This document shows positions 8,748 to 18,271 of a stretch of 64,000 nucleotides of DNA, in pieces (within the stretch, counting starts at the first letter, position 1; each line of letters starts with the position of its first letter). The stretch lies in assembly GCF_937770335.1 (NCBI RefSeq), contig NZ_CALJHY010000001.1, positions 292,111 to 356,110 on the forward strand, read 5' to 3'. Source of the DNA: an uncultured Glaciecola sp. (GTDB taxonomy: Bacteria; Pseudomonadota; Gammaproteobacteria; Enterobacterales; Alteromonadaceae). The translations under genes were made by a program, and so were the position numbers. Under the pieces are notes generated by a model, which saw only the letters and a list, made by a program, of their open reading frames with translations, had not been told where the DNA came from and searched no databases.

Positions 8748-8937
8748 ATTTCAGCCTGAAAATGCCAATCACCAGACAAATGGCGCCGCCAATTAAGCCT
8801 AACCACGCCTCAATAGGAGTATCTCCGCTAAAAGCGCGTCCAATTTGTGACCCCGCAGAGTCGTAAATATCGTATCCCCAAAAACATAAAGCCGTTCCTA
8901 ATATAATCAAGATGATACCAAGCAGTTTATTATTCAT
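8746..8937 (-). CDS. DUF3185 small membrane protein
   Basis: A 63-residue protein with two membrane segments (about residues 4-22 and 44-60) around a short polar loop (DSAGSQIGRAFSGDTP). The overall shape, the GYDIYDSAGSQ loop and the ending GGAICLVIGIFRLK match DUF3185 family proteins, which have no known function. It starts at ATG 8937, with GAGA-type purines upstream, and lies 67 bp downstream of dbpA on the same strand, so it may be transcribed separately or by read-through. Confidence 0.8.
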   Translation of the reverse strand: MNNKLLGIILIILGTALCFWGYDIYDSAGSQIGRAFSGDTPIEAWLGLIGGAICLVIGIFRLK

Positions 8938-9004
8938 TATAATCTCTTTTTATTATTCTCTAAATTTGGTTAGCCAAGTCACTCTAATCTATAACAGCGT
9001 TCAG

Positions 9005-10417
9005 TTAGAGCTTTCTAGCCTTAAAACGCTTCCCTTTAATGCGCCGCTCGCGAAACTGATTCAATGCACGCTTTACGCTTCTGGCTTTTATCGCAATATA
9101 AGTATTACGAGCAGAAATAGAAATTTTACCTATATCTTCACCCGGTACTTCTGCCTCTTTAGTTAACGCGCCTAAAATGTCTCCAGCGCGTAATTTGTCG
9201 CGTTTACCGCCATCCACCGCGATACAAACAAATTCAGGCTCTCTTATGCGGTTTGCGTGAAAGCGCACACCTTGAATATGAAGTTTGCTAATTTTCGCAT
9301 CAGTTTTTGCTGCTATCTCATCTAGCCTGCGTTCTTCGGCATCATCAATTAACGTAATTGCTAAGCCTTTTTCTTCCGCTCGTCCAGTGCGTCCAATCCG
9401 ATGCGTGTGAGTATCGATGTCTTCGCTGACTCTGTGGTTGATGATTAAATCAACACGTTCAATGTCTAGTCCGCGCGCGGCAACATCAGTCGCCACTAAC
9501 ACGCTGACCGTTTTATTCGCAAATCTGGCGAGTACTTGGCTACGTTCCGACTGCTCTAAATCACCATGCAAACCGACAGCAGCGAATCCCATTTGGTATA
9601 ACTCTTCACTCAGTTCTCTGGTTTCACGTCTTGTACGGCAAAATACAATAGTCGACTCGATTTGATGATGAGTAAGCAGAGCTGCCACCGCCTGAGTACG
9701 ATGCTCGTTACTAATTCGATAAGCTTGTTGTTCTATATTTGGCGCTGATTGGCCATCTTCAACCTTGATGATTTTTGCGTTACGTTGGTATTGATCGGTA
9801 ATACTTTTTATTTGCTCTGGGAAGGTAGCGGAAAATAACAACGTTTGTCTTGTTGCAGCTGAGGCTGTTTGTGAAAGATGATGCATAACCACCCGCATCT
9901 CGTCTTCAAAACCCATATCAAGCATGCGGTCAGCTTCATCGAGAACAAAGCAATTTACTTTTTTTAAGCTTAATGTGCGCTTGCCAATATGGTCCATAAT
10001 ACGGCCTGGTGTGCCAACCACAACATTAGCACCGTAGCGTAATGATATTATTTGCGGGCCCATCGGCATTCCACCTACTAACGCCACCACTTTTAAATTA
10101 GACATCCGCTTGGCCAATATACGAATTTGCTCAGCTACCTGTTCGGCTAATTCGCGTGTTGGGCACATAATGAGCGCTTGCGGATTTTTAGCTTCGATAT
10201 CGATTTTGCTTAGCAACGCTAATCCAAACGCAAGTGTTTTACCACTGCCGGTTTTGGCTTGTACAGCAACGTCAGCGCCTGCCAATACATCAGGTAAGCA
10301 CGCCTGTTGAGTTTGTGTCATTTGCGTAAACTCTAAGGCATTTAAGGCTTCCATCAAAGGTTCTGATAAACCTAAGCTAGAAAAGGAAGTTGCGCTATTT
10401 GCAGCAGTTGATGTCAT
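9005..10417 (-). CDS. dbpA: ATP-dependent RNA helicase DbpA
   Basis: A DEAD-box helicase with the Q motif region, [23 protein letters not shown] and HRIGRTGR in order, then the C-terminal DbpA RNA-binding domain (from about residue 395, ending in a basic tail). DbpA recognises hairpin 92 of 23S rRNA and helps late assembly of the large ribosomal subunit. The frame is open to an ATG at 10429, but the ATG at 10417 is preferred: it overlaps the pyrC stop as ATGA and has GGAA seven bases upstream, and its MTSTAANS start fits the family length. The gene is thus coupled to pyrC. Confidence 0.93.
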   Translation of the reverse strand: MTSTAANSATSFSSLGLSEPLMEALNALEFTQMTQTQQACLPDVLAGADVAVQAKTGSGKTLAFGLALLSKIDIEAKNPQALIMCPTRELAEQVAEQIRILAKRMSNLKVVALVGGMPMGPQIISLRYGANVVVGTPGRIMDHIGKRTLSLKKVNCFVLDEADRMLDMGFEDEMRVVMHHLSQTASAATRQTLLFSATFPEQIKSITDQYQRNAKIIKVEDGQSAPNIEQQAYRISNEHRTQAVAALLTHHQIESTIVFCRTRRETRELSEELYQMGFAAVGLHGDLEQSERSQVLARFANKTVSVLVATDVAARGLDIERVDLIINHRVSEDIDTHTHRIGRTGRAEEKGLAITLIDDAEERRLDEIAAKTDAKISKLHIQGVRFHANRIREPEFVCIAVDGGKRDKLRAGDILGALTKEAEVPGEDIGKISISARNTYIAIKARSVKRALNQFRERRIKGKRFKARKL

Positions 10418-11460
10418 GCTAATTTCCATTGTAGAGTTTCACCAGCAAAAAATGGCACGATTTCATCGTCTACGCCATCGTTTGTGGGTAATTTGATATT
10501 ACTAGGAACTTCCCAGCTTTGTTTGTTGAGTGTGATTGTGCCTTTATTGCGCGGCAGCCCATAAAAATCAGGACCAAAATGGCTGGCAAAACCTTCTAGT
10601 TTTTCAATAACACCTAAATCTTCAAACACCTTGGCATATAATTCAATCGCACTCCATGCACTGTAGCAACCAGCGCAGCCACAGGCGTTTTCTTTTTTAT
10701 GCTTTTCATGCGGTGCAGAATCAGTGCCTAAAAAGAATTTTTTTGAACCTGATGCGACAACTTGTCTTAATGCTTGTTGATGAATATTACGTTTTAACAC
10801 GGGTAAGCAATAATTATGCGGACGCAAACCACCTATAAATAAATCGTTACGATTGAGTAACAAATGCTGAGGAGTTATGGTCGCTGCCACATTATCTGAA
10901 GACTCGAGCACAAAGTCGACTGCTTCTTTCGTAGTAATATGTTCAAAAACAACCTTCAAGTTTGGAAAATCGTTTACGATGTCACGTAAATAAGTCTCGA
11001 TAAACGCTTTTTCGCGATCAAAGATATCGATATGTGTTTCGGTGACTTCACCGTGAATAAGCAACAACATACCCACTTCTTGCATCGCTTCAAAAACAGG
11101 GTATAGGGTCTTTATTCCCTTTACAGCAGCATCAGAATTAGTTGTCGCCCCAGCTGGGTAAAGTTTGGATGCGACAATGCCTGCATCTTTGGCATTTTTG
11201 ATTTCTTGTGTGGAAGTTTGATTAGTCAGGAACAACGTCACCAGTGGCTCAAATTCAATACCCGGAGGCACTGCATCTAAAATACGTTGTTTGTAATCTA
11301 ATGCCATTTGAGTTGTCGTGACAGGGGGCACCAAATTAGGCATAGCGATAGCGCGTTTAAAACAACGAGCTGTTGCAGGTACAGTTTCTTTGAGCATTTC
11401 GCCATCACGAAAATGCAAATGCCAATCGTCTGGGGTTTGTATAGTAAGCGTTGTCGTCAT
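10414..11460 (-). CDS. pyrC: Dihydroorotase
   Basis: PyrC closes N-carbamoyl-L-aspartate to dihydroorotate, step three of de novo pyrimidine synthesis. Zinc ligands are seen in [10 protein letters not shown] near the N-terminus. The metal-bridging Lys lies in the SKLYPAGAT segment, and the substrate region GTDSAPH and the cysteine-bearing CGCAGC are near residue 260. The open frame extends to a TTG at 11487, but the ATG at 11460 gives 348 residues, equal to the E. coli enzyme, begins [14 protein letters not shown] and has GGTGGA upstream. It overlaps dbpA by four bases; the pyrimidine/helicase pairing is probably just operon economy. Confidence 0.95.
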   Translation of the reverse strand: MTTTLTIQTPDDWHLHFRDGEMLKETVPATARCFKRAIAMPNLVPPVTTTQMALDYKQRILDAVPPGIEFEPLVTLFLTNQTSTQEIKNAKDAGIVASKLYPAGATTNSDAAVKGIKTLYPVFEAMQEVGMLLLIHGEVTETHIDIFDREKAFIETYLRDIVNDFPNLKVVFEHITTKEAVDFVLESSDNVAATITPQHLLLNRNDLFIGGLRPHNYCLPVLKRNIHQQALRQVVASGSKKFFLGTDSAPHEKHKKENACGCAGCYSAWSAIELYAKVFEDLGVIEKLEGFASHFGPDFYGLPRNKGTITLNKQSWEVPSNIKLPTNDGVDDEIVPFFAGETLQWKLA

Positions 11461-11832
11461 GCCAAGTCCACCGTGCATAAGAGCCAAAATTAGAGGTCAA
11501 AATTTATGCTGCATATTATGCCTTATTTGGGACCTAAACGGGCAAAAAAACCACGTTAATTAATCACAATTCTAGTTTTTTAAACTATTTAAAGGCGTTA
11601 AGCTTATTTTTGCTATGAATAAGGGGGTATCTTCCTTGCCATAAGCGACGCATTCTTGGATTATACGTTTTAATCAAGTATGCCCAAAGTACTCAAGTGA
11701 ATGACAACAAATACAAATGTTGAATAAACCTGAAAGAAGCACTAACAAAATGAAAGAAAAAAGGATAATCTTGGTCATATTAAAAATCATCTTTATCAAC
11801 AAGATAGTTCAACTTCAAAAACATTGAGATTC
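11461..11832. other. Intergenic region between pyrC and the acyltransferase gene
   Basis: This 372-bp gap separates divergent genes and should hold both promoters. I see no operator palindrome or hairpin of note. A 25-codon ATG frame (11750-11827) ends five bases before the preferred acyltransferase start but has no convincing ribosome site. Confidence 0.5.
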
Positions 11833-13578
11833 ATGCAGCGCGCCATTAGTATTCGTAACATCTCTCCAGAGTCCAACTTTGGTAACAAGGTCCTTATCTG
11901 GTTTCTTGATCGCCTGCTTGGCATCAAAAAAATGGATGCACTCTACCGAAAGCATAAAATGCAGGGCTTGAGCAAAGAAGATTTTTCAGATCGACTCATC
12001 CAAATACTTGAACTAGACATTCGAGGCAAAGAGGAATTGCAACGAAAAATCCCTAAAACCGGCCCGATAGTCATTGCTAGTAATCATCCATTCGGTGGTA
12101 TAGAGGGCGTTATATTAGCGCGCATAATTGGCGAAGTTCGCCCCGACTTGAAAGTACTTGCCAATAAAGGACTCGGGATTTTCAAGGAGATTTCAGACTA
12201 CTTTATTTTTACGAACCCTCTGTCTCCAAACGATCCCAAAAATGGTCCTTCGTTGCGTCAATGTGTCAAACACGTTCAATCACAAGGCGCTTTACTCATT
12301 TTCCCTGCGGGCAAAGTGTCTTATTATCAAAAGGCTAAGTCAGGTATCAGTGAGCACCTTTGGAATAAACTGGTTGGCCGCTTGGTAAGCATTGACCAGT
12401 GTCAATACGTTCCTATTTTCATCAATGGTAAAAATAGCCCTGCCTTTTATCGAATTGAGAAAGTGTATTTTAAGCTAAGAATGCTCTTATTAGGTCGTGA
12501 ATTGCTTAATAAAACAGGTGCTAAAATTGTCATTAATACCGGCCGTGCCATTAAAGAAAAACAGTTCGACAAACAGCTAAATCATACCGATAAAGCGATG
12601 CTATGCAGAGCATTAAGTTATGCTCAAGAGCAAAGTTGGCGGTATCAATGGCCTGCTGATGCAGTGATTGGGCAATTACCCATTATTGAAGAAATTAAAA
12701 CAGAACGATTAGTCACCGAAGTTGATGCTCTACCAAGTGGTCAGTTGTTACTTCAAAATAGAGATTATTCGGTTTATTTCGGCTATCAATCGCAGCTTCC
12801 CGGGGTCGTTCAGGAAATTACTCGATTGCGCGAAATCGTTTTTCGAATGCATAATGAAGGCAGCGGGCAACCTGTAGATACTGATGAATTTGACGCAACC
12901 TACACTCACCTTTTTATCATCAAAAATGTGGGGCATAAAATAGTCGGCGCATATCGAATTGGATTCACAGACAAGTTAACTGAGAAACAGGGGCCCGCTG
13001 GCCTGTATTTACAAAAGATGTTTAACTTCAAACCCAGCTTTGCAAATCAACAAGGTCCCTGCATGGAAATGGGTCGCTCATTTTTAATCCCTGAAATGCA
13101 AGGTTCATATCAAGGTTTGCTATTGCTTTGGAAAGGTATTGGCAGACTTGCCGCTAAGTTCCCACAATATCGAACGCTGTATGGAACGGTATCAATTAGC
13201 AAGTTATTTGACCCTCGCAGTGTAAAACTGATCGCGCAAGCCTTTATAGATGACAAAAGCGCGACTCAAGTAGAACCGGTAAATTCATTTGAATTTAATA
13301 GCCATGGAGAAATAGACGACATAGCGACGAAAATTAATTTACGAGAGCAGTTGTCTGCATTTTTAACCAGTATTGAAGATGATGGAAAAGACATTCCAGT
13401 TTTGGCGCGTCAATATCTAAAAATGGGCGCTAAATTTCATGCCTTAGGCATTGATAAGAGTTTCAATCACACCCCAGGTTTATTACTCAGTGTCCATTTT
13501 CCAAGTGCTCCAGAGAAGTTATTAAAATTGTATGTCGGGGAAAACTACAAGGCTTATCGCGATTGGGACGCCAGTTAA
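11833..13578 (+). CDS. olsF: Bifunctional ornithine-lipid acyltransferase, OlsF type
   Basis: A two-domain protein. Residues ~60-260 form a PlsC-like O-acyltransferase with the motif SNHPFGGIEG and the downstream FPAGKVSY, the signature of OlsA-like enzymes. Residues ~330-520 form a COG3176/OlsB-like N-acyltransferase of the GNAT fold with VGAYRIGF and CMEMGRSFLIPEMQG. In Serratia OlsF, one such fusion first acylates ornithine with a 3-hydroxyacyl group and then adds a second acyl chain, giving ornithine lipid, a phosphorus-free membrane lipid. The start is uncertain: TTG at 11824 or ATG at 11833, neither with a strong ribosome site. The gene stands alone. The assignment rests on domain architecture; an alternative is an uncharacterised hemolysin-like acyltransferase. 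Confidence 0.8.
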   Translation: MQRAISIRNISPESNFGNKVLIWFLDRLLGIKKMDALYRKHKMQGLSKEDFSDRLIQILELDIRGKEELQRKIPKTGPIVIASNHPFGGIEGVILARIIGEVRPDLKVLANKGLGIFKEISDYFIFTNPLSPNDPKNGPSLRQCVKHVQSQGALLIFPAGKVSYYQKAKSGISEHLWNKLVGRLVSIDQCQYVPIFINGKNSPAFYRIEKVYFKLRMLLLGRELLNKTGAKIVINTGRAIKEKQFDKQLNHTDKAMLCRALSYAQEQSWRYQWPADAVIGQLPIIEEIKTERLVTEVDALPSGQLLLQNRDYSVYFGYQSQLPGVVQEITRLREIVFRMHNEGSGQPVDTDEFDATYTHLFIIKNVGHKIVGAYRIGFTDKLTEKQGPAGLYLQKMFNFKPSFANQQGPCMEMGRSFLIPEMQGSYQGLLLLWKGIGRLAAKFPQYRTLYGTVSISKLFDPRSVKLIAQAFIDDKSATQVEPVNSFEFNSHGEIDDIATKINLREQLSAFLTSIEDDGKDIPVLARQYLKMGAKFHALGIDKSFNHTPGLLLSVHFPSAPEKLLKLYVGENYKAYRDWDAS

Positions 13579-13630
13579 TCAAGCTAAAAAAACTGCGCCG
13601 GGCTATATACTAGGCTCTTATCAAAATACT

Positions 13631-13655
13631 AAGAGCCGCATCAGTGCGGCGTCTT
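13631..13655. terminator. Terminator hairpin between olsF and the PhnA-like gene
   Basis: AAGA plus GCCGCA pair with TGCGGC and TCTT around a TCAG loop (one bulged G). The site lies between convergent genes, about 50 bp after the acyltransferase stop and 23 bp from the stop of the minus-strand gene. Confidence 0.6.
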
Positions 13656-13678
13656 AATCAAATTATGCTGGGGCCTGA

Positions 13679-14242
13679 TTAGTTCTTTTTAGTATACGCC
13701 GCGATAATGACAATTCGCTGGCCATTTACTTTACCTTCAATATGCAAAGGGTTATCACTAAGACCAATGTTTCGCACAGGGGTGCCTCGTTTAGCGGTAA
13801 AATTAGCTCCCTTCACATCTAAGTCTTTAATAATAGTAACAGCATCACCGGCAGCTAGCACCACACCGTTAACATCAAGTGTTGCCTCACGATCATCCGC
13901 TACGCCTGCGTCTGCCCATGCTTTGGTTTCTTCATCCACATAAAGCATATCGAGTGCATCTTGCGCCCAAGACTCAGAGCTACATTTATGTAGCAAACGA
14001 TAGGACAATACCTGCACTGCTGGAACCAACGACCACATCGAGTCGTTTAAACAACGCCAATGCTTCAGATCCAACTCAGTACTTTCTTGTATTTGCTCGG
14101 AACATGTAGTGCAGATTAAGACGGCACAATTAGCGGTTTCATCTGGTGATTGAGGTATTGGATAAACAGATAAATTGTCGGCACTTGTACAAAGCTCGCA
14201 TTTGGTATCACTGCGATTGTGTAAGGTAGTTTCTATAGACAT
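13679..14242 (-). CDS. PhnA / YjdM-type zinc-ribbon protein
   Basis: A 187-residue protein with an N-terminal zinc ribbon (CELC near residue 15 and CTTC near 46) and a C-terminal SH3-like PhnA domain (DVNGVVLAAGDAVTIIKDLDVKGA). Despite the name taken from the phn region of E. coli, this protein does not hydrolyse phosphonates and its true role is unknown. This copy is longer than E. coli YjdM (about 110 residues) because of a middle insertion (residues ~55-120) rich in Trp. It stands alone between a hairpin and the DinB-like gene. Confidence 0.85.
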   Translation of the reverse strand: MSIETTLHNRSDTKCELCTSADNLSVYPIPQSPDETANCAVLICTTCSEQIQESTELDLKHWRCLNDSMWSLVPAVQVLSYRLLHKCSSESWAQDALDMLYVDEETKAWADAGVADDREATLDVNGVVLAAGDAVTIIKDLDVKGANFTAKRGTPVRNIGLSDNPLHIEGKVNGQRIVIIAAYTKKN

Positions 14243-14311
14243 GTCTTAAAGCTAAATTGAGTACATTTGTGCGCATAATAACACACAAAAATAATGTGGA
14301 TTTAGTAAAGT

Positions 14312-14818
14312 TTAAGCGGAACGAGTTATATATTTGACTGTAGCTGGGGCATAGCCAAAGAATTCGGCTAAGGCTTTGCCTTGCATATTTCGAATAATAC
14401 GAATTAACGCATAATGATGAATAGCGTGACTCGCCACAAATACAAGCTCCCTCTCTAGCGTTGATTCGCAGGCTGTCGATTTAGTATGACTTATATCGAT
14501 GTCTGTAATTACTTGCACACGCTGGTTTAGCAACTCAGAGCTACAAATTTCGTTTAACCATGCCTTTATGCTTTCACATTCTGCAATAGCCGATTTCGGA
14601 AACTGCTCAACATCACCATGTCGGTTGCGCTTATTGTAGTTGACTTCACCACTAGTGCTTGCTGGTTTTAACGCTAGGAAATGATCAACAATGTGACGGA
14701 CATGAACACCAATACTACTTGAAAAATGAGGGGCCAATACTTCTTGGTAATCGTCTAGACTAATGTCGTCAAGTAAGCCAATTGCTTGCTCTATTACATC
14801 TATATAACTATTTGACAT
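14312..14818 (-). CDS. DinB-superfamily metal-binding protein
   Basis: A 168-residue all-helical protein with the three-His pattern of the DinB/YfiT superfamily: His in HVRHIVDHF near residue 40 and His pairs in SHAIHHYALI near residue 133. Members bind a divalent metal (often nickel or zinc) and include thiol-dependent transferases and hydrolases; the substrate here cannot be read from sequence. The ATG at 14818 is followed closely by the first helix. It lies 69 bp upstream of the PhnA-like gene on the same strand, so the two could share a transcript. Confidence 0.75.
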   Translation of the reverse strand: MSNSYIDVIEQAIGLLDDISLDDYQEVLAPHFSSSIGVHVRHIVDHFLALKPASTSGEVNYNKRNRHGDVEQFPKSAIAECESIKAWLNEICSSELLNQRVQVITDIDISHTKSTACESTLERELVFVASHAIHHYALIRIIRNMQGKALAEFFGYAPATVKYITRSA

Positions 14819-15228
14819 CTTATCCCTTTCACTTTTTAGTGCTTATCGTTGTATGCTGCAAATTTTGATTCATTCGTTAAATGTTACTCGCCTATTGTAG
14901 ACCCTAGACTACTATAAATTATTTCATTTTTATTATATTTATCTAAAACTCATTAAAAAATTGCATTTTTAAGACTCAAAATCCAATTTTCTTATCAATT
15001 GAAGACCAAACAATCATTTCGTCATAAATTAAGGTCATGATCACCAAAAGAGTGATTTCAACATTTTTACGCACTTAAGCTTTGCTAATTTATCCCGAAT
15101 CTCTAAACTGTTGTAAAAATAAAACACTAACCGTTCAATAATGAAAACATAAATGCGCAAACGTTTTCATTTATAAGCATTGCACGATTGCTGTTACCTT
15201 TATCTAACTATTTGCAGAGATTTACAAG
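14819..15228. other. Intergenic region between divergent DinB-like and aldo/keto reductase genes
   Basis: A very AT-rich 410-bp gap. The only recognisable element is the palindrome around 15140-15171, described separately. No RNA gene or open frame of substance was seen. Confidence 0.5.
15155..15170. promoter_or_regulatory. PurR/LacI-type operator before the aldo/keto reductase gene
   Basis: GCGCAAACGTTTTCAT matches the E. coli PurR pattern ANGCAANCGNTTNCNT at 11 of its 12 fixed bases; only the first base differs. It is also flanked by a larger inverted repeat, AATGAAAAC (15140-15148) and GTTTTCATT (15163-15171). It lies about 60-75 bp before the start codon, where a LacI-family repressor would act. 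Which regulator binds is unknown, since many LacI proteins share the central CG core. Confidence 0.5.
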
Positions 15229-16200
15229 ATGACTGAAATTCCTATTCATGAATACTACCCTCAAGCTAGCCAGATTGTTTATGGTTGCATGGGTTTAGGT
15301 GGAGGATGGAGCGAAGCTCCCACAGAAGAAAAAGACGTGAAACAAGCACAACACATTATTGAAACGTGCCTTGAAAACAAAATTAATACATTTGATTTAG
15401 CCGACATTTATACTTTTGGTAAGGCTGAAGAAGTTTTTGGTCAAGTGTTGAAAGCAACGCCCTCATTGCGTAAAAATATCGTTTTGCAAACAAAAGTGGG
15501 CATTAAGCTCACACCAACACATGAAGTAAAGCAGTATGACTTATCGCCAGCATGGATAGCATCAGCGCTACATAGCAGTTTGAAACGCCTGCACTCTGAA
15601 AACGTAGATATTTTATTTCTGCATCGTCCAGACCCCTTGATGGACCTTGATGATTCAGCAGAAGCTTTGGAGAAACTGCACAAACAGGGTAAGTTTTCTC
15701 ACCTGGCGGTTTCGAATATGCATGCAGGTCAGATCGCATGGCTGCAGTCAGCAATTTCAGTTCCTATCATTGCGAATCAATTACAAATGAGTTTGCAGCA
15801 CGCAGACTTTGTTGAAGAAAGTATAACGACCAACATGAAAGAAGGTTGTGATAGCGGATTTCCGCGAGGGACAATGGAGTTTTGTGAACAACAAAATATA
15901 CAACTGCAAGCATGGTCGCCACTTGCAAAAGGTCTTTTCACAGGAAACCCAAGTGACAACCCAACAAAGACTGAGCTAGCAACAACAAAGTTATTAACCC
16001 AACTTGCTAATCGCTATTCAAGTAATCCAAACGCAATATTACTAGCTTGGTTATTAAAGCATCCAATTAATATTCAACCCGTTATTGGGACTACTCATGT
16101 GAAGCGAATTGTAGAGTGCGCACAGGCTAGTAAAGTGGATTTATCGAGAGACGATTGGTATTTACTTTTCGAAACTGCGCGTGGGCGAGAAGTCCCTTAA
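15229..16200 (+). CDS. Aldo/keto reductase (YdhF-like)
   Basis: A 323-residue NADPH-dependent oxidoreductase of the AKR fold. The catalytic tetrad is visible: Asp and Tyr in DLADIYTFGKAEE, Lys in VLQTKVGI, and His in LFLHRPDPLMD. Substrate helices and the AKR C-terminal NADPH motif (GTTHVKRIVECAQA) follow. The closest known shape is YdhF of E. coli, a reductase of uncertain natural substrate. The start ATG at 15229 has GAGA purines upstream. It is followed by the alpha-amylase-like lipoprotein 73 bp downstream on the same strand, and a LacI-type operator lies upstream, hinting at carbohydrate-linked control. Confidence 0.88.
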   Translation: MTEIPIHEYYPQASQIVYGCMGLGGGWSEAPTEEKDVKQAQHIIETCLENKINTFDLADIYTFGKAEEVFGQVLKATPSLRKNIVLQTKVGIKLTPTHEVKQYDLSPAWIASALHSSLKRLHSENVDILFLHRPDPLMDLDDSAEALEKLHKQGKFSHLAVSNMHAGQIAWLQSAISVPIIANQLQMSLQHADFVEESITTNMKEGCDSGFPRGTMEFCEQQNIQLQAWSPLAKGLFTGNPSDNPTKTELATTKLLTQLANRYSSNPNAILLAWLLKHPINIQPVIGTTHVKRIVECAQASKVDLSRDDWYLLFETARGREVP

Positions 16201-16273
16201 AGATATGAAAGCGTTTATAAAAAAGTCAGCCCCTTTAAATAATTAGAAATGACGATACGGAAGAAAAATTCAT

Positions 16274-18169
16274 ATGGAAGTGCGCAGTTTGGCTAGCCAT
16301 CCAATAGTAAAAGGGTTGATACTAGGTTTTGTATTACTTGCGTCAGGCGGTTGTTCAGAGCAACCGTCAACGTCTGCGAAAAGTCTTAATGCTGTCGAGG
16401 TTACTAAGAATTCGGTGTACTTAACTCGCGATATAAAAAACGATGTTTTTTATTTTGTGATGCTCGACCGTTTTCATAATGGCAACCCGCAGAATGATAA
16501 GAGCGATGCTAGCCGCCCGACTCCCGCTATTGCCCCCGATGAATCCTCCAAATCGACATTTCACGGCGGGGATATTCAGGGTATTCAAGCTAAATTAGAT
16601 TACATCCAAAACATGGGGATAACGGCTATTTGGATAGCACCTTTATTACGCAACAATTCAGTGCAAAGCGACGACTCCGATAATCATGGAACATTGGCTA
16701 TCGATTTTACCCACGTGGACCCTAATTTTGGTACAAACGACGATTTACGCAGTTTGATTGGCGCTGCTCACGCACGGGGCATCAAAGTCTTTTTTGACAT
16801 TATCACTACCGAAAAAGCTAACGCTAACAAAAATAAAAAATGTCACAATCCAGATAATACAGCCGTTCAAGATGATTGCGTTGGAATTGATGACTTAGCG
16901 ACCTATAGACCACCAGTTGTTGCAGATATAACTCAAAATTTGAAAAATATCATTGATGAATTTAAACCTGATGGATTCGCAATTAACACAGTAAAAAATG
17001 TTGATTTATCTGTTTGGCAGGAAGTTGGACGGATGATCGTCGCTTATGCTAAAACCGTGGGCATTCCTAATTTTCATGTTGTTGGCGAGCTTAATGATGG
17101 TAACCCTGCAGTACTGAGTAAATTCATGACTAAAGGTCAACTTTCCTCAGTAATTGATTTTAGCTTTCACTTTAATCTCAAAGAAAGCTTGTTTGAGAAT
17201 AAAGACCTAAATCGACTAGGCCAACTATTCAACAACGATGACTACTACCGAAGTGCCAATTCATCACCCGATTTACTCATGAACCTTCTAAGTAACCAAT
17301 ATTTGGGCCGTGCAGGTTTTTTTATCAACCACGGTTTAAACAACACTTCAGAAGCCGAAAAACTACAACGAAGTGTGCTAGGTCACGCATTTATGTATAT
17401 GTCGCGCGGCATTCCTGTCATCTACTATGGTGACGAGCAAGGTTTTACTGCCGATGGCGGCAGTATGGATGCCAGCGAAGACATGGACCCTTCATTGGTT
17501 GACGTTTATAACGACAACGCCCTCATTGGTACTCGCCAAACTACAGGGGGTGATAACTTCAATCAAAAACACCCCATTTTTCAGTCGCTACAAAAATTCG
17601 CAATACTACGCGCAGAACACAAAGCATTGAGAACAGGTGTTCATCAAAGCAGATTAATTGATAATGCTAATAAAATTGTAGCTTTTTCACGTATTGATCC
17701 TGCTGACAAATTTGAATATTTAGCGATTTTCAATATGGGTATGCAAACACGAAATGTATCAATAAAAGTCGATTCACTAAGTTATTCTAGCGTATTTGGT
17801 AACAAGGCACAGGTAAAGCAAGGCAAATTAACAACGACCTTAGAGCCACTGAGTTTTGTATTATTAAAAGCACAGCAAGTACATAAAGGTAGTGAAATTT
17901 TTGATATTATAATGCCCGGCATATACACAGATAACGAGCGCTTATTCATCCCTTTAAACTTAATATTTGGCGAGCAAAAAGCACTACCTTTCGCCGAAGT
18001 TGATTTTTACTTAGTTGATAAGGATGGCGCAGAATTTTTTATTGCAATGGATAATACACAACCATATAGAGCGATAATAATACCGGAAATGCTAACGTCA
18101 ATGGTACAACTAAAAGTAGTAGTGCGTGATGGCGCTGGCAATGAAATGAGCAAACGCTTCACACTTTAA
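16274..18169 (+). CDS. Alpha-amylase-like (GH13) lipoprotein with missing catalytic residues
   Basis: A 631-residue protein with a lipobox (LLASGGC, Cys27) and a GH13 (beta/alpha)8 domain: the first conserved region DVFYFVMLDRFHNG, then HVDPNFGTNDDLR, and GIPVIYYGDEQGF. Three of the four catalytic regions are altered. Region I, normally DxxxNH, reads DIITTEKA. Region II, normally GFRxDxxKH, reads GFAINTVKN, with Asn238 in place of the nucleophile Asp. Region IV, normally NHD, reads NHG (Gly354), losing the transition-state Asp. Only the general acid Glu272 (VVGEL) remains. It thus looks like a pseudoenzyme, perhaps a surface starch- or maltodextrin-binding protein. A C-terminal beta domain follows. 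It sits between an aldo/keto reductase and an M24 peptidase. Confidence 0.85.
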   Translation: MEVRSLASHPIVKGLILGFVLLASGGCSEQPSTSAKSLNAVEVTKNSVYLTRDIKNDVFYFVMLDRFHNGNPQNDKSDASRPTPAIAPDESSKSTFHGGDIQGIQAKLDYIQNMGITAIWIAPLLRNNSVQSDDSDNHGTLAIDFTHVDPNFGTNDDLRSLIGAAHARGIKVFFDIITTEKANANKNKKCHNPDNTAVQDDCVGIDDLATYRPPVVADITQNLKNIIDEFKPDGFAINTVKNVDLSVWQEVGRMIVAYAKTVGIPNFHVVGELNDGNPAVLSKFMTKGQLSSVIDFSFHFNLKESLFENKDLNRLGQLFNNDDYYRSANSSPDLLMNLLSNQYLGRAGFFINHGLNNTSEAEKLQRSVLGHAFMYMSRGIPVIYYGDEQGFTADGGSMDASEDMDPSLVDVYNDNALIGTRQTTGGDNFNQKHPIFQSLQKFAILRAEHKALRTGVHQSRLIDNANKIVAFSRIDPADKFEYLAIFNMGMQTRNVSIKVDSLSYSSVFGNKAQVKQGKLTTTLEPLSFVLLKAQQVHKGSEIFDIIMPGIYTDNERLFIPLNLIFGEQKALPFAEVDFYLVDKDGAEFFIAMDNTQPYRAIIIPEMLTSMVQLKVVVRDGAGNEMSKRFTL

Positions 18170-18180
18170 TCGCAGTCATA

Positions 18181-18207
18181 CGTCATATTCAAAATGTACT
18201 TATGACG
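18181..18207 (+). terminator. Weak hairpin after the GH13 lipoprotein gene
   Basis: CGTCATA (18181-18187) pairs with TATGACG (18201-18207) over a 13-nt loop, 12 bp after the stop. There is no run of T beyond CTATTACTTT, so it may be only a pause site. Confidence 0.3.
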
Positions 18208-18271
18208 CTATTACTTTATGTATTGTGTGGCTATATGGACACCAACGAAGTCTGATAACACAGGAATGTTT

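Noticed and set aside
11750..11827. 25-codon frame ending just before the olsF start
   Set aside because: Lysine/isoleucine-rich in AT-rich DNA, with poor ribosome site; a chance frame is more likely than a leader peptide.
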